A stretch of 64,000 bases of DNA from contig MKJV01000083.1 in assembly GCA_001942185.1 (NCBI GenBank), positions 1-64,000 on the forward strand, written 5' to 3'. The position numbers and the translations under genes were made by a program. The notes below the pieces were generated by a model. It was not told the origin of the DNA. It saw only the letters and a list, made by a program, of their open reading frames with translations, and searched no databases. This DNA is from Pseudonocardia sp. CNS-004. Lineage in GTDB: Bacteria > Actinomycetota > Actinomycetes > Mycobacteriales > Pseudonocardiaceae. This document shows positions 17,105 to 26,665 of this stretch, one piece after another (within the stretch, counting starts at the first letter, position 1; each line of letters begins with the position of its first letter).

Positions 17105-17330
17105 CCCTCGAAGGCTCTCTGCACGTCCTCCGGCAGCGGATCGTTGAAGTCCTCGGGAACCTCGAACACGCCGCGGTCGCGCCGAACGTGCGACGAGCCC
17201 GCCGCTGCATCGGTACGAGTCGCGCGACCGGCTCCCCGCTGCGCGTGATGACGACCTCCTCGCCTTCGGCGACCCGGCGCAGGAGGTCGGACAGTGTCGT
17301 CTTGGCCTCGTGGACCCCGACCTCGACCAT
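17101..17330 (-). CDS. Phd/YefM-family antitoxin (one frame break)
   Basis: About 76 residues when repaired: MVEVGVHEAKTTLSDLLRRV then EGEEVVITRSGEPVARLVPM, the Phd/YefM DNA-binding domain, and a toxin-binding tail GVFEVPEDFNDPLPEDVQRA. One G is missing near 17181-17183 (expected RRTFGRDRGVF). The N-terminal domain should bind the direct repeats just upstream (17338-17360) and repress the pair. Without the repair the tail would be lost while the toxin stays intact, which would be lethal, so the break is likely an error. Confidence 0.85.
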
Positions 17331-17337
17331 GCACCAA

Positions 17338-17360
17338 GGTTAGCTAGCGGGGTTAGCTAG
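17338..17360. promoter_or_regulatory. Tandem repeat operator of the toxin-antitoxin pair
   Basis: GGTTAGCTAG occurs at 17338-17347 and again at 17351-17360, a 13-bp period, each copy containing the palindrome TAGCTA. It begins 8 bases upstream of the antitoxin ATG. Antitoxin-mediated autorepression is the expected role. Confidence 0.6.
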
Positions 17361-17441
17361 GGGCAAGCCGGCCCGCGGTCGGGTGCGGTGACGGCGTGCC
17401 CGGATCGGGCGGCCGGGCCGGCGGCGCTACCCTCGACCGCC

Positions 17442-18553
17442 ATGAGCAGGGACAAGGTGCGAGTGGCCGTGGTGTTCGGGGGGCGTAGCAGCGAGCACGC
17501 GATCTCCTGCGTCTCCGCCGGCGCTGTCATGTCCCACCTGGACCCCGACCGCTTCGAGGTCGTCCCCGTCGGCATCACCCGCGACGGGGCCTGGGTGCTG
17601 GGCACGTCCGACCCGCGGGAGCTGGTGATCTCCGACCGCGAGCTGCCGTCGGTGGCGGAGAGCGGCACCGCCCTCGCCCTGCCCGGCGACCCGACCCGCG
17701 GCGGGCTCGTCGTCCTCGACCCCGACCGGGCGGGCGAGGTGTTCTCCGGCGTCGATGTGGTGTTCCCGGTGCTGCACGGCCCGTTCGGCGAGGACGGCAC
17801 GATCCAGGGCCTGCTGGAGATGGCGGGCGTGCCCTACGTCGGGGCGGGCGTGCTGGCCAGCGCGGCGTCCATGGACAAGGAGTTCGCCAAGAAGCTGCTT
17901 GCCGCCGAGGGCATCCCGGTGGGCGACCTCGTCGTGCTGCGCCGGGGCACCGCCACGCTCACCCCCGCCGAGCGCGAGCGGCTCGGGCTGCCGGTGTTCG
18001 TCAAGCCGCGCGGGCGGGGTCGTCGATGGGCATCACCCGGGTCACCGAATGGGCCGACCTCGACGCCGCCATCGCCGCCGCCCGAGAGCACGACCCGAAG
18101 GTGCTGGTGGAGGCCGCGATCGTCGGGCGCGAGGTCGAGTGCGCCGTGCTGGAGTTCCCCGATGGCACGGTCCGCGCCAGCGTCCCGGCGGAGATCCGCA
18201 TCGTCGGCACCTCCCCGGACGGCCACCGGCCCGAGTTCTACGACTTCGAGGCCAAGTACCTCGACGACGTCTGCGAGTTCGACATCCCCGCGAAGCTCGA
18301 CGACGCGGTGGCCGAGCGCCTGCGCGTGATGGCGGTGGACGCCTTCCACGCGGTCGACGGGCAGGGGCTCGCGCGCGTCGACTTCTTCGTCGGGCCCACC
18401 GGCGAGCTGACGCTCAACGAGGTCAACACGATGCCCGGCTTCACCCCGATCTCGATGTTCCCCCGGGCATGGGCCGTCACCGGCATCGACTTCCCGACGC
18501 TGCTGACGACGCTGGTGGAGACGGCGATCGCCCGCGGGACCGGGTTGCGCTAG
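17442..18553 (+). CDS. ddl: D-alanine--D-alanine ligase (one frame break)
   Basis: ATP-grasp enzyme joining two D-alanines for peptidoglycan precursors; about 370 residues when repaired, normal for the family. GGRSSEHAISCVSAG is the N-terminal glycine-rich loop, VVFPVLHGPFGEDGTIQGLL the first substrate segment, and ELTLNEVNTMPGFTPISMFP the Mg-binding C-terminus. A G is missing at 18005-18010 (expected VKPARAGSSMGI). A -10 hexamer TACCCT (17428-17433) lies 8 bases before the ATG, suggesting a leaderless mRNA. It heads the conserved ddl/DUF3515/thiL neighbourhood. Its stop overlaps the convergent dtxR stop in CTAG. Confidence 0.93.
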
Positions 18554-19214
18554 CCGCGCTCCGCGTGCCCGTGCACCAGGCGCGTGAGGGCGGCGCCCAG
18601 GGGGTGGCGCTCCTCGCCGACCCGCACCCAGCGGGGCCCGCCGAACGGTGCCTGCTCCTCGACGGTGAGCACGACGCCGGGGTAGATGCCCAGCTCACCG
18701 AGGTAGCGCAGAGCGGCGCTGTCGCGGTCGGACACCCGCTCCACGCGGAACATGCAGCCCGCGGGGGCCGCGTCGAGGGCCTCGCCCCAGCCCTCCTCGT
18801 GCGGGCCGTCGCGGGGCGGGATGGGGTCACCGTGCGGGTCGTGCGTGGGGTGGCCCAGCGCCGAGTCGATGCGCTCCTCGAGCCGGTCGGACAGCGCGTG
18901 CTCCAGCAGTTCCGCCTCGGCGTGCACCTCGTCCCACGGCACGTCGAGCACCCGGGCGAGGAACGTCTCCAACAGGCGGTGCCTGCGTACGCGCGCAGCG
19001 CGGCCCGCTCGCCCGAGGCGGTGAGCTGCAAGGTGCGGCTGTCCGGGCGGCTGAGGAGGCTCCCGTCCTCCAGCCGCTTCACCATCGCCGAGACCGACGG
19101 GGCCGACACCCCGAGCTCGTGGGCGAGCTGTCCTGTGGTGACAGGCTCGCCCCGATGGGCGAGGTGGTAGATCGCCTTGAGGTAGTCCTCGGTTGCCCGG
19201 GACATCGTCACCAT
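18550..19214 (-). CDS. DtxR/MntR-family metal-dependent regulator (one frame break)
   Basis: About 221 residues when repaired. SRATEDYLKAIYHLAHRGEP and TTGQLAHELGVSAPSVSAMV form the helix-turn-helix; LLEHALSDRLEERIDSALGH is the metal-binding dimerisation domain with H and E ligands; the C-terminal 75 residues form an FeoA/SH3-like domain. One base is missing near 18990-18994 in the stretch joining GERAALR to RRHRLLETFLARVLD. TACGAT lies exactly 7 bases before ATG 19214, so a leaderless start there is preferred over ATG 19205. It controls Fe2+ or Mn2+ homeostasis genes that are not nearby. Confidence 0.86.
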
Positions 19215-19239
19215 GCACGGAATCGTATGTCGTCAGCCG

Positions 19240-19794
19240 TCAACGCACCGCGACGGCGGTGGCCGGCAGCGTCTCGCGGACCACGTCCGACAACTGCTGC
19301 AGCGGGGCGCTCCCGGCGTCGACCGGTGCGGTCAGCGCGAGGTAGACGGGCCGGTCCACGGCGATGTAGCTCACCTGGACGGGGTCGGGCAGGCCGTCGT
19401 CGATCTGGAGCCAGCGCACCCCGTTCACCTCGAGGAGTGCGGAGCTGGGCGTCAGCTCGGCCGGGCGGGGGAGCCCGCAGCGGAACACGGCGGGCCGTGG
19501 TGCGGCGGCCCAGGCCCGTACGCCGGGCAGGCTCTCGGCGTCGGCGATCGGGCGGGACGGCATCGGGCCGTCGGGGCCGTCCAGCTCGGCGGGGAGCGCA
19601 GCCAGCACGGCCGCGCACTCGGGGCCGGCCGCGGCAGGCGAATCGACCGGCGCCACGGCGAGCGGCCCGGTGTCGGGCGGGGCGGCCTCCCCGATCCCGC
19701 GCACGCGCGCATTGATCGCGATCGCCGCCACCGTGACGGCCAGCAGCAGCGGGAGCGCGATCGCGATCGCGACGGGTGGGGACAGCCGGTTCAC
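19240..19794 (-). CDS. DUF3515 membrane-anchored protein
   Basis: 184 residues from GTG 19794: a single N-terminal membrane helix (about residues 7-30, VAIAIALPLLLAVTVAAIAI), then an extracytoplasmic domain with PECAAVLAALP and VFRCGLPRPAEL, whose two cysteines probably form a disulfide. This is the DUF3515 pattern, and the family is typically encoded between ddl and thiL in actinobacteria, as here. Function is unknown. It starts 4 bases after the AsnC-domain gene on the same strand. Confidence 0.85.
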   Translation of the reverse strand: MNRLSPPVAIAIALPLLLAVTVAAIAINARVRGIGEAAPPDTGPLAVAPVDSPAAAGPECAAVLAALPAELDGPDGPMPSRPIADAESLPGVRAWAAAPRPAVFRCGLPRPAELTPSSALLEVNGVRWLQIDDGLPDPVQVSYIAVDRPVYLALTAPVDAGSAPLQQLSDVVRETLPATAVAVR

Positions 19795-19798
19795 CCGA

Positions 19799-20035
19799 TC
19801 AGGACAGGTGCACCACGGGGCAGGTGAGGGTGCGGGTGATCCCCCCGACCCCCTGGACCTGCGCGACGACGAGCTGGCCGAGCAGGTCGACGTCGTCGGC
19901 CTCGGCCCGGACGATCACGTCGTAGGGGCCGGTGACATCCTCGGCGGACACCACGCCGGTGATCGTGGAGATCTCCGCGGCCACGGCGGCGGCCTTGCCG
20001 ACCTCCGTCTGTACCAGGATGTAAGCCTGCACCAC
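19799..20035 (-). CDS. Stand-alone Lrp/AsnC ligand-binding (RAM) domain protein
   Basis: 78 residues, MVQAYILVQTEVGKAAAVAA to TRTLTCPVVHLS, matching only the effector-binding/oligomerisation domain of Lrp/AsnC proteins with no DNA-binding helix-turn-helix. The full length of such stand-alone versions is about 75-80 residues, so it is not truncated. RBS GAAGGGG precedes the GTG at 20035. It is part of the conserved ddl/DUF3515/AsnC/thiL block, divergent from thiL. Such proteins may bind amino acids and modulate partner Lrp proteins. Confidence 0.85.
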   Translation of the reverse strand: MVQAYILVQTEVGKAAAVAAEISTITGVVSAEDVTGPYDVIVRAEADDVDLLGQLVVAQVQGVGGITRTLTCPVVHLS

Positions 20036-20078
20036 GGCGAGCCCCTTCCACTTCGATCATCGGACGTAGGAGAGTCGG

Positions 20079-21092
20079 ATGCCGAACGTACCGGAGGTGA
20101 CGCCCGTGCCCACATCGCAACCGTCCCCGACGGGCGAAGCCGAGGCGGAGAACACACTTGCGGGGATCGGCGAGTTCGGGCTGATCGCGCGGCTCACCGA
20201 CGGCCGCCCGCCCGGGCAGGCCACGCTGCTCGGCCCGGGCGACGACGCCGCGGTGCTCGCCGCGTCCGACGGGCGCGTCGTGGCCTGCACGGACGTGCTC
20301 GTGGCCGGCGTGCACTTCCGGCTCGACTGGTCGAGCCCCGAGCAGATCGGCCGCAAGGCAGCGGCGGCCAACCTCGCCGACGTGGCCGCGATGGGCGCGG
20401 TCCCCACCGGGCTGCTCGTCGGCCTCGCCTGCCCGGCCGACCTCCCGGTCGAGACGATCAGCGGGCTGACCGACGGCCTGTGGGTCGAGGCGCGGTCGGT
20501 AGGGGTGGGCGTGGTCGGCGGTGACGTGACGTCGTCGCCGACGCTCGTCGTGGCGGTCACGGCGCTGGGCTCCCTCGAAGGCCGGGACCCGGTGACGCGT
20601 TCCGGCGCCCGCCCCGGCGACACCGTCGCGCTGGCCGGGCGGGTCGGCTGGGCGGCGGCGGGATGGGCGGTGCTGGCCCGCGGCTTCCGCTCCCCGGCGG
20701 TGGTGGTGTCCGCGCACCGGGTGCCGGAGCCCCCGTACGCGGCCGGTCCGCAGGCCGCCGAGGCAGGCGCCACGGCCATGATCGATGTCTCGGACGGGCT
20801 GCTCGCCGACCTCGGGCACGTCGCGCGGGCCTCCGGCGTGCGCATCGACGTCCGCACCGCGGCGCTCGTGGTGCCGGACCGGCTCGTCGACGTCGGCGCC
20901 GCGCTCGGCATCGACCCGATGCACTGGCTGCTCACCGGCGGCGAGGACCACGCCCTCGCCGCGACGTTCCCCGGTGACGTCCCGGAGGGCTGGACCACGA
21001 TCGGCACGGTCACCGAGGGCGAGCCGGCGGTACTGGTGGACGGCGGGGCCTACGAGGGCGGTCCCGGCGGATGGGACCACTTCGGCCGCTGA
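20079..21092 (+). CDS. thiL: Thiamine-monophosphate kinase
   Basis: 337 intact residues, AIR-synthase-like fold. IGEFGLIARLT and LLGPGDDAAVLAAS give the N-terminal Mg/ATP site; CTDVLVAGVHFRLDWSSPEQ and KAAAANLADVAAMGAVPTGL are ThiL signatures; MIDVSDGLLADLGHVARASG and TGGEDHALAATF close the active site. It phosphorylates thiamine monophosphate to thiamine pyrophosphate. AGGAG lies 5-9 bases before the ATG. In related genomes ung follows directly; here ung lies 26 kb away. Confidence 0.93.
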   Translation: MPNVPEVTPVPTSQPSPTGEAEAENTLAGIGEFGLIARLTDGRPPGQATLLGPGDDAAVLAASDGRVVACTDVLVAGVHFRLDWSSPEQIGRKAAAANLADVAAMGAVPTGLLVGLACPADLPVETISGLTDGLWVEARSVGVGVVGGDVTSSPTLVVAVTALGSLEGRDPVTRSGARPGDTVALAGRVGWAAAGWAVLARGFRSPAVVVSAHRVPEPPYAAGPQAAEAGATAMIDVSDGLLADLGHVARASGVRIDVRTAALVVPDRLVDVGAALGIDPMHWLLTGGEDHALAATFPGDVPEGWTTIGTVTEGEPAVLVDGGAYEGGPGGWDHFGR

Positions 21093-21100
21093 GCGAGAAC

Positions 21101-21160
21101 GCGCGCCGGCTGCCGTCCTCGCAGAGTCGGCGGGCTGTGCGAAGACGCCGGCACGCGCGC
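21101..21160 (+). terminator. Probable hairpin terminator after thiL
   Basis: GCGCGCCGGC (21101-21110) can pair with GCCGGCaCGCGC (21147 onward, one bulged A) around a loop of about 36 bases, followed by GAAATTC. It begins 9 bases after the thiL stop. No long T-run is present, so this is only a moderate call. Confidence 0.4.
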
Positions 21161-21273
21161 GAAATTCAGTCCGTCGGGCCGTCCGGGTAACGATCTCGTC
21201 CCTTTCGGCCTCGACGCGGACGACCGGCCATACGCTCAACCGATCGAGTCGACGACGCCTCGGGAGCCACGTC

Positions 21274-22692
21274 ATGCGCATCAGCACGCAGTTCGACCGT
21301 CGGCGCTTCCTCCAGGCCACGGGCCTGGCCGCCCTCGGAGGCACGCTCGTGGCGTGCGCGGAGGACGAGGGGATCGGTGCCGGCGGGCCCGAACCCACCC
21401 AGCCGGCGCCGACCGGCACGTTCACCGAACCGGCCTCACCGTTGTCCGGATCCCTGTCGATCCTGATGTGGAGCCACTTCGTCCCGGCCCACGACACCTG
21501 GTTCGACCCGTGGGTGAAGGAATGGGGGCAGCGGGTCGGGGTCGAGGTGACGGTCGACCACATCAACTACGCGGAGCTACCGGCGCGTACGCAGGCCGAG
21601 ATCCAGGCGGGCCAAGGCCACGACCTCATCCTGCACATCTCCCCGGTGCCGCAGTACGAGCCGAGCGTGCTCGACCTGACCGACGTCGTCACCGAGGCGA
21701 ACAACCGGCACGGCGAGATGGTGGAGCTCTGCCAGAAGTCCTCGTTCAACCCCACCACCGGTAAGTACTTCGCGTTCGCGCCCGCCTGGGTGCCCGACCC
21801 GGGCGACTACCGCAAGAGCCTGTGGACCCCGGTCGGCCTGCCCGACGGCCCCACCACCTGGGACGACCTGCTGCGGGGCGGCACCGAGATCAAGAACAGC
21901 CAGGGCGTGCAGCTGGGCATCGGGATGTCGCAGGAGATCGACTCGAACATGGCGGGCCGGGCCCTGCTCTGGTCGTTCGGGGCGTCGATCCAGGACGAGG
22001 CCGAGCAGGTCGTGATCAACTCGCCGGAGGCGGTGGCGGCCGTCGAGTTCATGGCGAGGCTCTACAACGACGCGATGACGCCCGAGGTGTTCTCCTGGAA
22101 CGCCGCGTCCAACAACCAGGGCCTGGCCGCGGGGCAGCTGTCCTACATCCTCAACTCGCTGTCGGCATGGCGGACGTCGCAGGAGACCGACCCCGAGGTC
22201 GCGGGCGACATCTTCTTCTCGCCCGCGCTGCGCGGTCCCGCGGACGCCAGGGCGGCCAGCCACGTCATGTACAACTGGATCGTCCCGAACTTCGCGGCCA
22301 ACCCGGACGCGGCCAAGGCGTTCCTGCTGCACTACGCGGACAACCTCGACGTCGTGGCCTGGCAGTCGAAGCTCTACGACTTCCCCGCCTACCCCGACGT
22401 GGTGCCCGACCTCGGCAAGTGGGTCGGCGCCGACCCGTTCGGCGCGCAGCCCCCCGACAAGCTCTCGCTCCTGGAGAACGCCATCGAGTGGAGCACCAAC
22501 ATCGGCTACCCGGGCACCGCCAACACCGCCGAGGGCGAGGTCTTCGCCACGTTCGTCATCCCCAACATGTTCGCCAGGGCCGCCCGGGGTGAGGTGAGCC
22601 CGCAGCAGGCCGTCGCCGACGCCGAGGGACAGATCGTCCCGATCTTCGAGAACTGGCGGTCGCGCGGGCTGATCGGCACGGGCGGGAGCTGA
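21274..22692 (+). CDS. Carbohydrate ABC importer, Tat-exported substrate-binding lipoprotein
   Basis: 472 residues. The signal has a twin-arginine motif (DRRRFLQATGLAALGG) and a lipobox LVAC with C28, so it is exported folded and lipid-anchored. SGSLSILMWSHFVPAHDTWF starts an extracellular solute-binding family 1 (MalE-like) domain; AAWRTSQ-type and YNWIVPNFAANPDAAKAFLL segments fit. It leads a complete importer with ATPase and two permeases overlapping or nearly so, and a cytosolic glycosidase, so the ligand is probably an oligosaccharide. GGGAG lies 8-12 bases before ATG 21274. Confidence 0.9.
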   Translation: MRISTQFDRRRFLQATGLAALGGTLVACAEDEGIGAGGPEPTQPAPTGTFTEPASPLSGSLSILMWSHFVPAHDTWFDPWVKEWGQRVGVEVTVDHINYAELPARTQAEIQAGQGHDLILHISPVPQYEPSVLDLTDVVTEANNRHGEMVELCQKSSFNPTTGKYFAFAPAWVPDPGDYRKSLWTPVGLPDGPTTWDDLLRGGTEIKNSQGVQLGIGMSQEIDSNMAGRALLWSFGASIQDEAEQVVINSPEAVAAVEFMARLYNDAMTPEVFSWNAASNNQGLAAGQLSYILNSLSAWRTSQETDPEVAGDIFFSPALRGPADARAASHVMYNWIVPNFAANPDAAKAFLLHYADNLDVVAWQSKLYDFPAYPDVVPDLGKWVGADPFGAQPPDKLSLLENAIEWSTNIGYPGTANTAEGEVFATFVIPNMFARAARGEVSPQQAVADAEGQIVPIFENWRSRGLIGTGGS

Positions 22693-22694
22693 GG

Positions 22695-23730
22695 TTGAGC
22701 ACGGTCGAGGTCAAGGAACTGCGCAAGTCCTTCGACTCGGGTCGGGTGTACGCGATCGACGGGGTCGACCTGGCCACGGGTGAGGGGGAGTACCTGGTCC
22801 TGCTGGGCCCGTCGGGATGCGGCAAGACCACGTTGCTGCGCACGATCGCCGGGCTCGAGGAGCCCACCAGCGGTGACGTGCTCATCGGCGGGCAGGTGGT
22901 CACCGGGTTGCCGCCACGGGCCCGGCGGATCGCGATGGTCTTCCAGAGCTACGCGCTCTACCCGCACAAGACCGTGCAGGCCAACATCGTGTTCCCGCTG
23001 CGCGCGGAGGGGATGGCGCCGAAGGAGCGGGAGGAGAAGGCGCACACGGCCGCCGAGATGCTGGGCATCGGGCACCTGCTCGGGCGCAAGCCCCGCCAGC
23101 TGTCGGGCGGCGAGCGCCAGCGGGTGGCGCTGGCCAGGGCGCTGGTCCGCGACCCCACCGCCTTCCTGCTCGACGAGCCGCTGTCCAACCTGGACGCCAA
23201 GCTGCGGACGAGCGCGCGCGACGAGCTGAAGCGGTTCCAGCAGGACATCGGCGCCACCACGATCTACGTCACGCACGACCAGAGCGAGGCGATGGGCCTC
23301 GGCGACCGGATCGCGGTCATGTCCGCGGGCCGGGTGCGCCAGATCGGCGCCCGTCGAGATCTACGACGACCCGGCCGACACGTTCGTCGCCACGTTCATC
23401 GGGTCGCCGCCGATGAACCTCGTGCCGCACGGTGACGTGCTCGTCGGTTTCCGGCCGGAGCACCTGCTGCCCGTCGAGAACGTGCCCGGTGAGCGGATCA
23501 CCGCCACGCTCGAGGTGCAGCGGATGGAGTACCTGTCCGGCGACCGGCACGTGTACGGCAGCATCGAGCTCGGGGACGGGCCGTGCCGGGTGATCGCCCG
23601 GCTGCCGGCCACCGTGGAGACGCCGATCGAGGTCGGGGAACGGCACGACTTCGCGGTGCCGGGCGGCAGGCTGCGCTTCTTCGACGCCGCCGGCGGCCTG
23701 CGCACCGAGCCGGTCCGGCTGGGGGCGTGA
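22695..23730 (+). CDS. Carbohydrate ABC importer ATPase, MalK/UgpC type (one frame break)
   Basis: About 345 residues when repaired. Walker A GPSGCGKT (38-45), Q-loop in MVFQSYALYPHKTVQANI, signature LSGGERQ, Walker B AFLLDEPLSNLD and the H-loop YVTHDQSEAMGL are present; the C-terminal TOBE-like domain continues VGFRPEHLLPVENVPG. The frame breaks at 23348-23353 in GCGCCCGTCGAG: two C bases are missing relative to QIGAPVEIYDDPADTF. The start is a TTG at 22695, 2 bases after the binding-protein stop. MalK-type ATPases often energise several importers. Confidence 0.88.
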
Positions 23731-24683
23731 TGGGCTCGTCGGCGCCCGCGGCCGAAGCCACGGCGCGGACCGGGGAACCGCGGGTCGCCGACCTGCGGCG
23801 GCGCGGCATCGCCGACCGCGACGGCGTGCTGTCCTGGCTGCTGCTGGCCCCCGCCGTCGTCTACATCCTCGCGCTGGTGGCGGTGCCGTTCCTGCTCGCC
23901 GTCGCGTTCAGCTTCTCGGACGTGACCGGGGGTGACCCGAGCTTCGACTGGGTCGGCCTCCTCAACTTCGAGCGCATCTTCGCCGACCCGGTGTTCTGGC
24001 GGTCGCTGCGCAACACCTTCGTCTTCACCGCCGTGTCGATGGTGTTCATCGTGATCTTCGGCAAGGTGCTGGCGAACATCCTGATCGCCGACTTCCGCGG
24101 CCGCTGGATCGTCCGGTTCTGCGTGCTGCTGCCCTGGACCACGCCGGTGGCGCTCTCGACGATCACGTGGCTGTGGCTGCTCGACTCGGTGTTCTCCCCG
24201 ATCGACTGGGTGCTGCGCAACCTCGGGATCATCCAGTCGAACATGTTCTGGCTCGGGCAGCCGACCCTGGCGATGATCTCGGTGATCGCCGTGCACGTCT
24301 GGCGGCTGGTGCCGCTGGCCGCGGTGATCATGATGGCCGGGCTGCTGTCGATCCCGAAGGACGTGCAGGAGCAGGCCGCCGTCGACGGAGCGGGCTACTG
24401 GCGGCGGATGTTCGAGATCACGATCCCGCTCACCGCCCCCGTCATCGCGATCTCCGCGCTGTTCGGCGCGGTCTTCACCTTCACGGACATGACCGTCGTG
24501 TACGTCCTCACCCGCGGCGGGCCGACGAACGAGACCCAGGTGCTCGCCAGCTGGGCGTTCTTCCGGGGCATCGAGGGCAGCGACATCGCGCAGGGAGCGG
24601 CCATCGCGCTGTTCCTGTTCCCGCTGCTGCTCGCGGCCGCGATCGCGATCCTGCGGGCCGTGCGCGGGATGGAGATCAGCTGA
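23730..24683 (+). CDS. Carbohydrate ABC importer permease 1 (MalF type)
   Basis: 317 residues with six or so membrane helices starting at GVLSWLLLAPAVVYILALVA. The EAA loop that docks onto the ATPase is QEQAAVDGAGYWRRMFEITI. ATG 23730 overlaps the ATPase stop (TGATG). VYVLTRGGPTNETQVLASWA is a family signature. It pairs with permease 2, whose start overlaps this stop. Confidence 0.92.
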   Translation: MGSSAPAAEATARTGEPRVADLRRRGIADRDGVLSWLLLAPAVVYILALVAVPFLLAVAFSFSDVTGGDPSFDWVGLLNFERIFADPVFWRSLRNTFVFTAVSMVFIVIFGKVLANILIADFRGRWIVRFCVLLPWTTPVALSTITWLWLLDSVFSPIDWVLRNLGIIQSNMFWLGQPTLAMISVIAVHVWRLVPLAAVIMMAGLLSIPKDVQEQAAVDGAGYWRRMFEITIPLTAPVIAISALFGAVFTFTDMTVVYVLTRGGPTNETQVLASWAFFRGIEGSDIAQGAAIALFLFPLLLAAAIAILRAVRGMEIS

Positions 24684-25563
24684 TGGACGGGCTCGTCGTC
24701 ACCGACGCGACCGGTGGCGCTACGCCCGCAGGCACCGGACGGCGCGGATCGGGCTGTACGTGCTCGCCGTGCTGTCCGCGCTGGCCGCGGCCGGCCCGTT
24801 CGTGTGGGCGGCCATCACCACGTTCAAGCAGGACAGCGACCTCTACCGGCGCAGCAACAACCCGTTCGGATACAACGAGCCGGCCACGAGCGATCACCTG
24901 CAGTTCCTGCTGACCGGCACGGGGTTCGGCACGTTCGCGTGGAACACGCTGTGGGTCGGCGTGCTGGTCGTGCTGATCACGCTGGCGCTGGCGCTCCCGG
25001 CCGCCTACAGCCTGGCCCGCCTGGACCGCCCGTGGGCCGGCCGGATGGGCATCGCGATCTTCTTCGTCTACCTCGTGCCGCCCACGCTGCTGTTCCTGTC
25101 GCTGTCGCGGCTGGTGGTTGCTCTGGGGCTGCAGGACTCCACCTGGTCGCTGGTGGTGATCTACCCGACGATCACCGTGCCGGTCTCGGTGTGGCTGCTC
25201 ATCGGGTTCCTCAAGACCATCCCGAAGGACATCGAGGAGCAGGCGATGGTCGACGGCTACAGCCGCGTGGGGGCGATGGTGCGCGTGGTCGCGCCACTGC
25301 TGTTCCCCGGCCTCGTCGCCGTCGTGGTGTTCGCGTTCACCCTGACCGCGAGCGAGTTCATCTACGCACTCGCGTTCATCTCGCCGAGCGCGCAGAAGGT
25401 GATCAGCACCGGGGTGCCCACCGAGCTGGTCCGGGGCGACGTGTTCTTCTGGCAGTCGCTCTCGGCGGCCGCCGTGCTCGTCGCCGTGCCGATCGCGCTG
25501 GTGTTCAACCTGTTCCTCGACCGCTTCATCGCCGGGTTCACCCAGGGGGCGGTGAAGGGCTGA
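24683..25563 (+). CDS. Carbohydrate ABC importer permease 2 (MalG type, one frame break)
   Basis: About 293 residues when repaired, six membrane helices, EAA loop EEQAMVDGYSRVGAMVRVVA. The N-terminal ten residues (MDGLVVTDAT) are in one frame and RWRYARRHRTARIGLYVLAV in another; ACCGG at 24710-24713 lacks one C. ATG 24683 overlaps the permease 1 stop. Translation is therefore coupled through the whole transporter. Confidence 0.9.
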
Positions 25564-25600
25564 ACAATGGGGAGACGAACCGGGTCGTATCCTCTCTGGC

Positions 25601-26665
25601 GTGTCCTTCTTCTCGGTCGCGCGCGGCCGCGGGTGGTCCTTGGTCTCGCCCGCGGGCGAGCCGTTCCCGTCGATCGGTGTCGTGCACGCCGACGACACGA
25701 ACCTGCGCTACCCGCACAACGAGGTGATCTGGCGGGAGCGCTACGGCGGGTCCCGGCAGCGCTGGCTGCGCGAGGGACTGGGGGCGGACCTGGGCGCGTG
25801 GGGGTTCACGACAATCGGTGCGACCTCGGAGTACATCAGCGGTACCGGTCTCGGGGTGAGCGGGCGACCGGTGGACCTGGGTCACTCCGAGGGCCTGCCC
25901 GGGGCCGACCTGGCCGGGGCGGGCCTGCCCTACGTCCTGGAGCTGCGGGTCGCCGAGATCGAGGCGTGGAACGGCCACCCGGCCTACCGCGACCCGCGCT
26001 CGCCCGCCTTCGCCGAGTACTGCGACCACCTCGCCCGCACGCTCTGCCGCCCGGACGACCCGCTGCTGCTCGGCTACTTCCTCGTCGACGGCCCCGCGTG
26101 GACCGGTCATCCGACGGGCGCGGGGTGGGACGGCCCGCTGGCGGAGATCGCGCAGGCCTACTACGCCACGGCCGCCGCCGCGATCCGCCGTCGCGACCCG
26201 GACCACCTGCTGCTCGGTGACCGGTTCGGCGCCCGAGCCGGCGCACCGGACGAGGTGCTCGACGCCGCCGCCGAGCACGTGGACGTGCTGTCGGTCCAGA
26301 CGTTCCCCGGGCCCGAGCCCCGCGCGCTGGCGGCGGCGCTGGACGTCGTCGAGGGGTGGCACCGGCGCACCGGGCTGCCGGTGCTGGTGGCCGACACGGG
26401 CAACTGGTGCCCGACGCGGATGAACCCGCACCGCACCGGCAGCGCCAGCGACCAGGAAGAACGGGCCGAGGGCTACGTGCGCACCGCGGAAGCGCTGTCC
26501 GGACGGGGCTGGTGCCTGGGGTGGCACTGGTGCAGCTACGTGGAGAACCCGCAGCGCGGATGGGGGCTCAAGGACCCGTGGGACGAGCCGTACGCCGACC
26601 TCGTGGGGCCCGTCGCGGCGGCGAACCGCGCGGTCGCGGCGGGCTGGGCGGCCGACCGTGCCTGA
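25601..26665 (+). CDS. Agarase-like glycoside hydrolase (cytosolic TIM barrel)
   Basis: 354 residues with no signal peptide. GRGWSLVSPAGEPFPSIGVV, then LRYPHNEVIWRERYGG and GADLGAWGFTTIGATSE resemble the agarase/GH-A barrel family whose members read W.L..P.G.PF.S.G...; GYFLVDGPAW and VLVADTGNWCPTR could carry catalytic residues, but I cannot assign the two acids with certainty. It directly follows the ABC importer (37 bases), implying intracellular hydrolysis of the imported oligosaccharide. TATCCT 7 bases before GTG 25601 would allow an additional leaderless start. The substrate is unknown; it overlaps the next TetR gene by 8 bases. Confidence 0.7.
   Translation: MSFFSVARGRGWSLVSPAGEPFPSIGVVHADDTNLRYPHNEVIWRERYGGSRQRWLREGLGADLGAWGFTTIGATSEYISGTGLGVSGRPVDLGHSEGLPGADLAGAGLPYVLELRVAEIEAWNGHPAYRDPRSPAFAEYCDHLARTLCRPDDPLLLGYFLVDGPAWTGHPTGAGWDGPLAEIAQAYYATAAAAIRRRDPDHLLLGDRFGARAGAPDEVLDAAAEHVDVLSVQTFPGPEPRALAAALDVVEGWHRRTGLPVLVADTGNWCPTRMNPHRTGSASDQEERAEGYVRTAEALSGRGWCLGWHWCSYVENPQRGWGLKDPWDEPYADLVGPVAAANRAVAAGWAADRA

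Noticed and set aside
18026..18553. A short separate ATP-grasp gene starting at 18026
   Set aside because: It is the C-terminal half of ddl; the frame is broken at 18005-18010.
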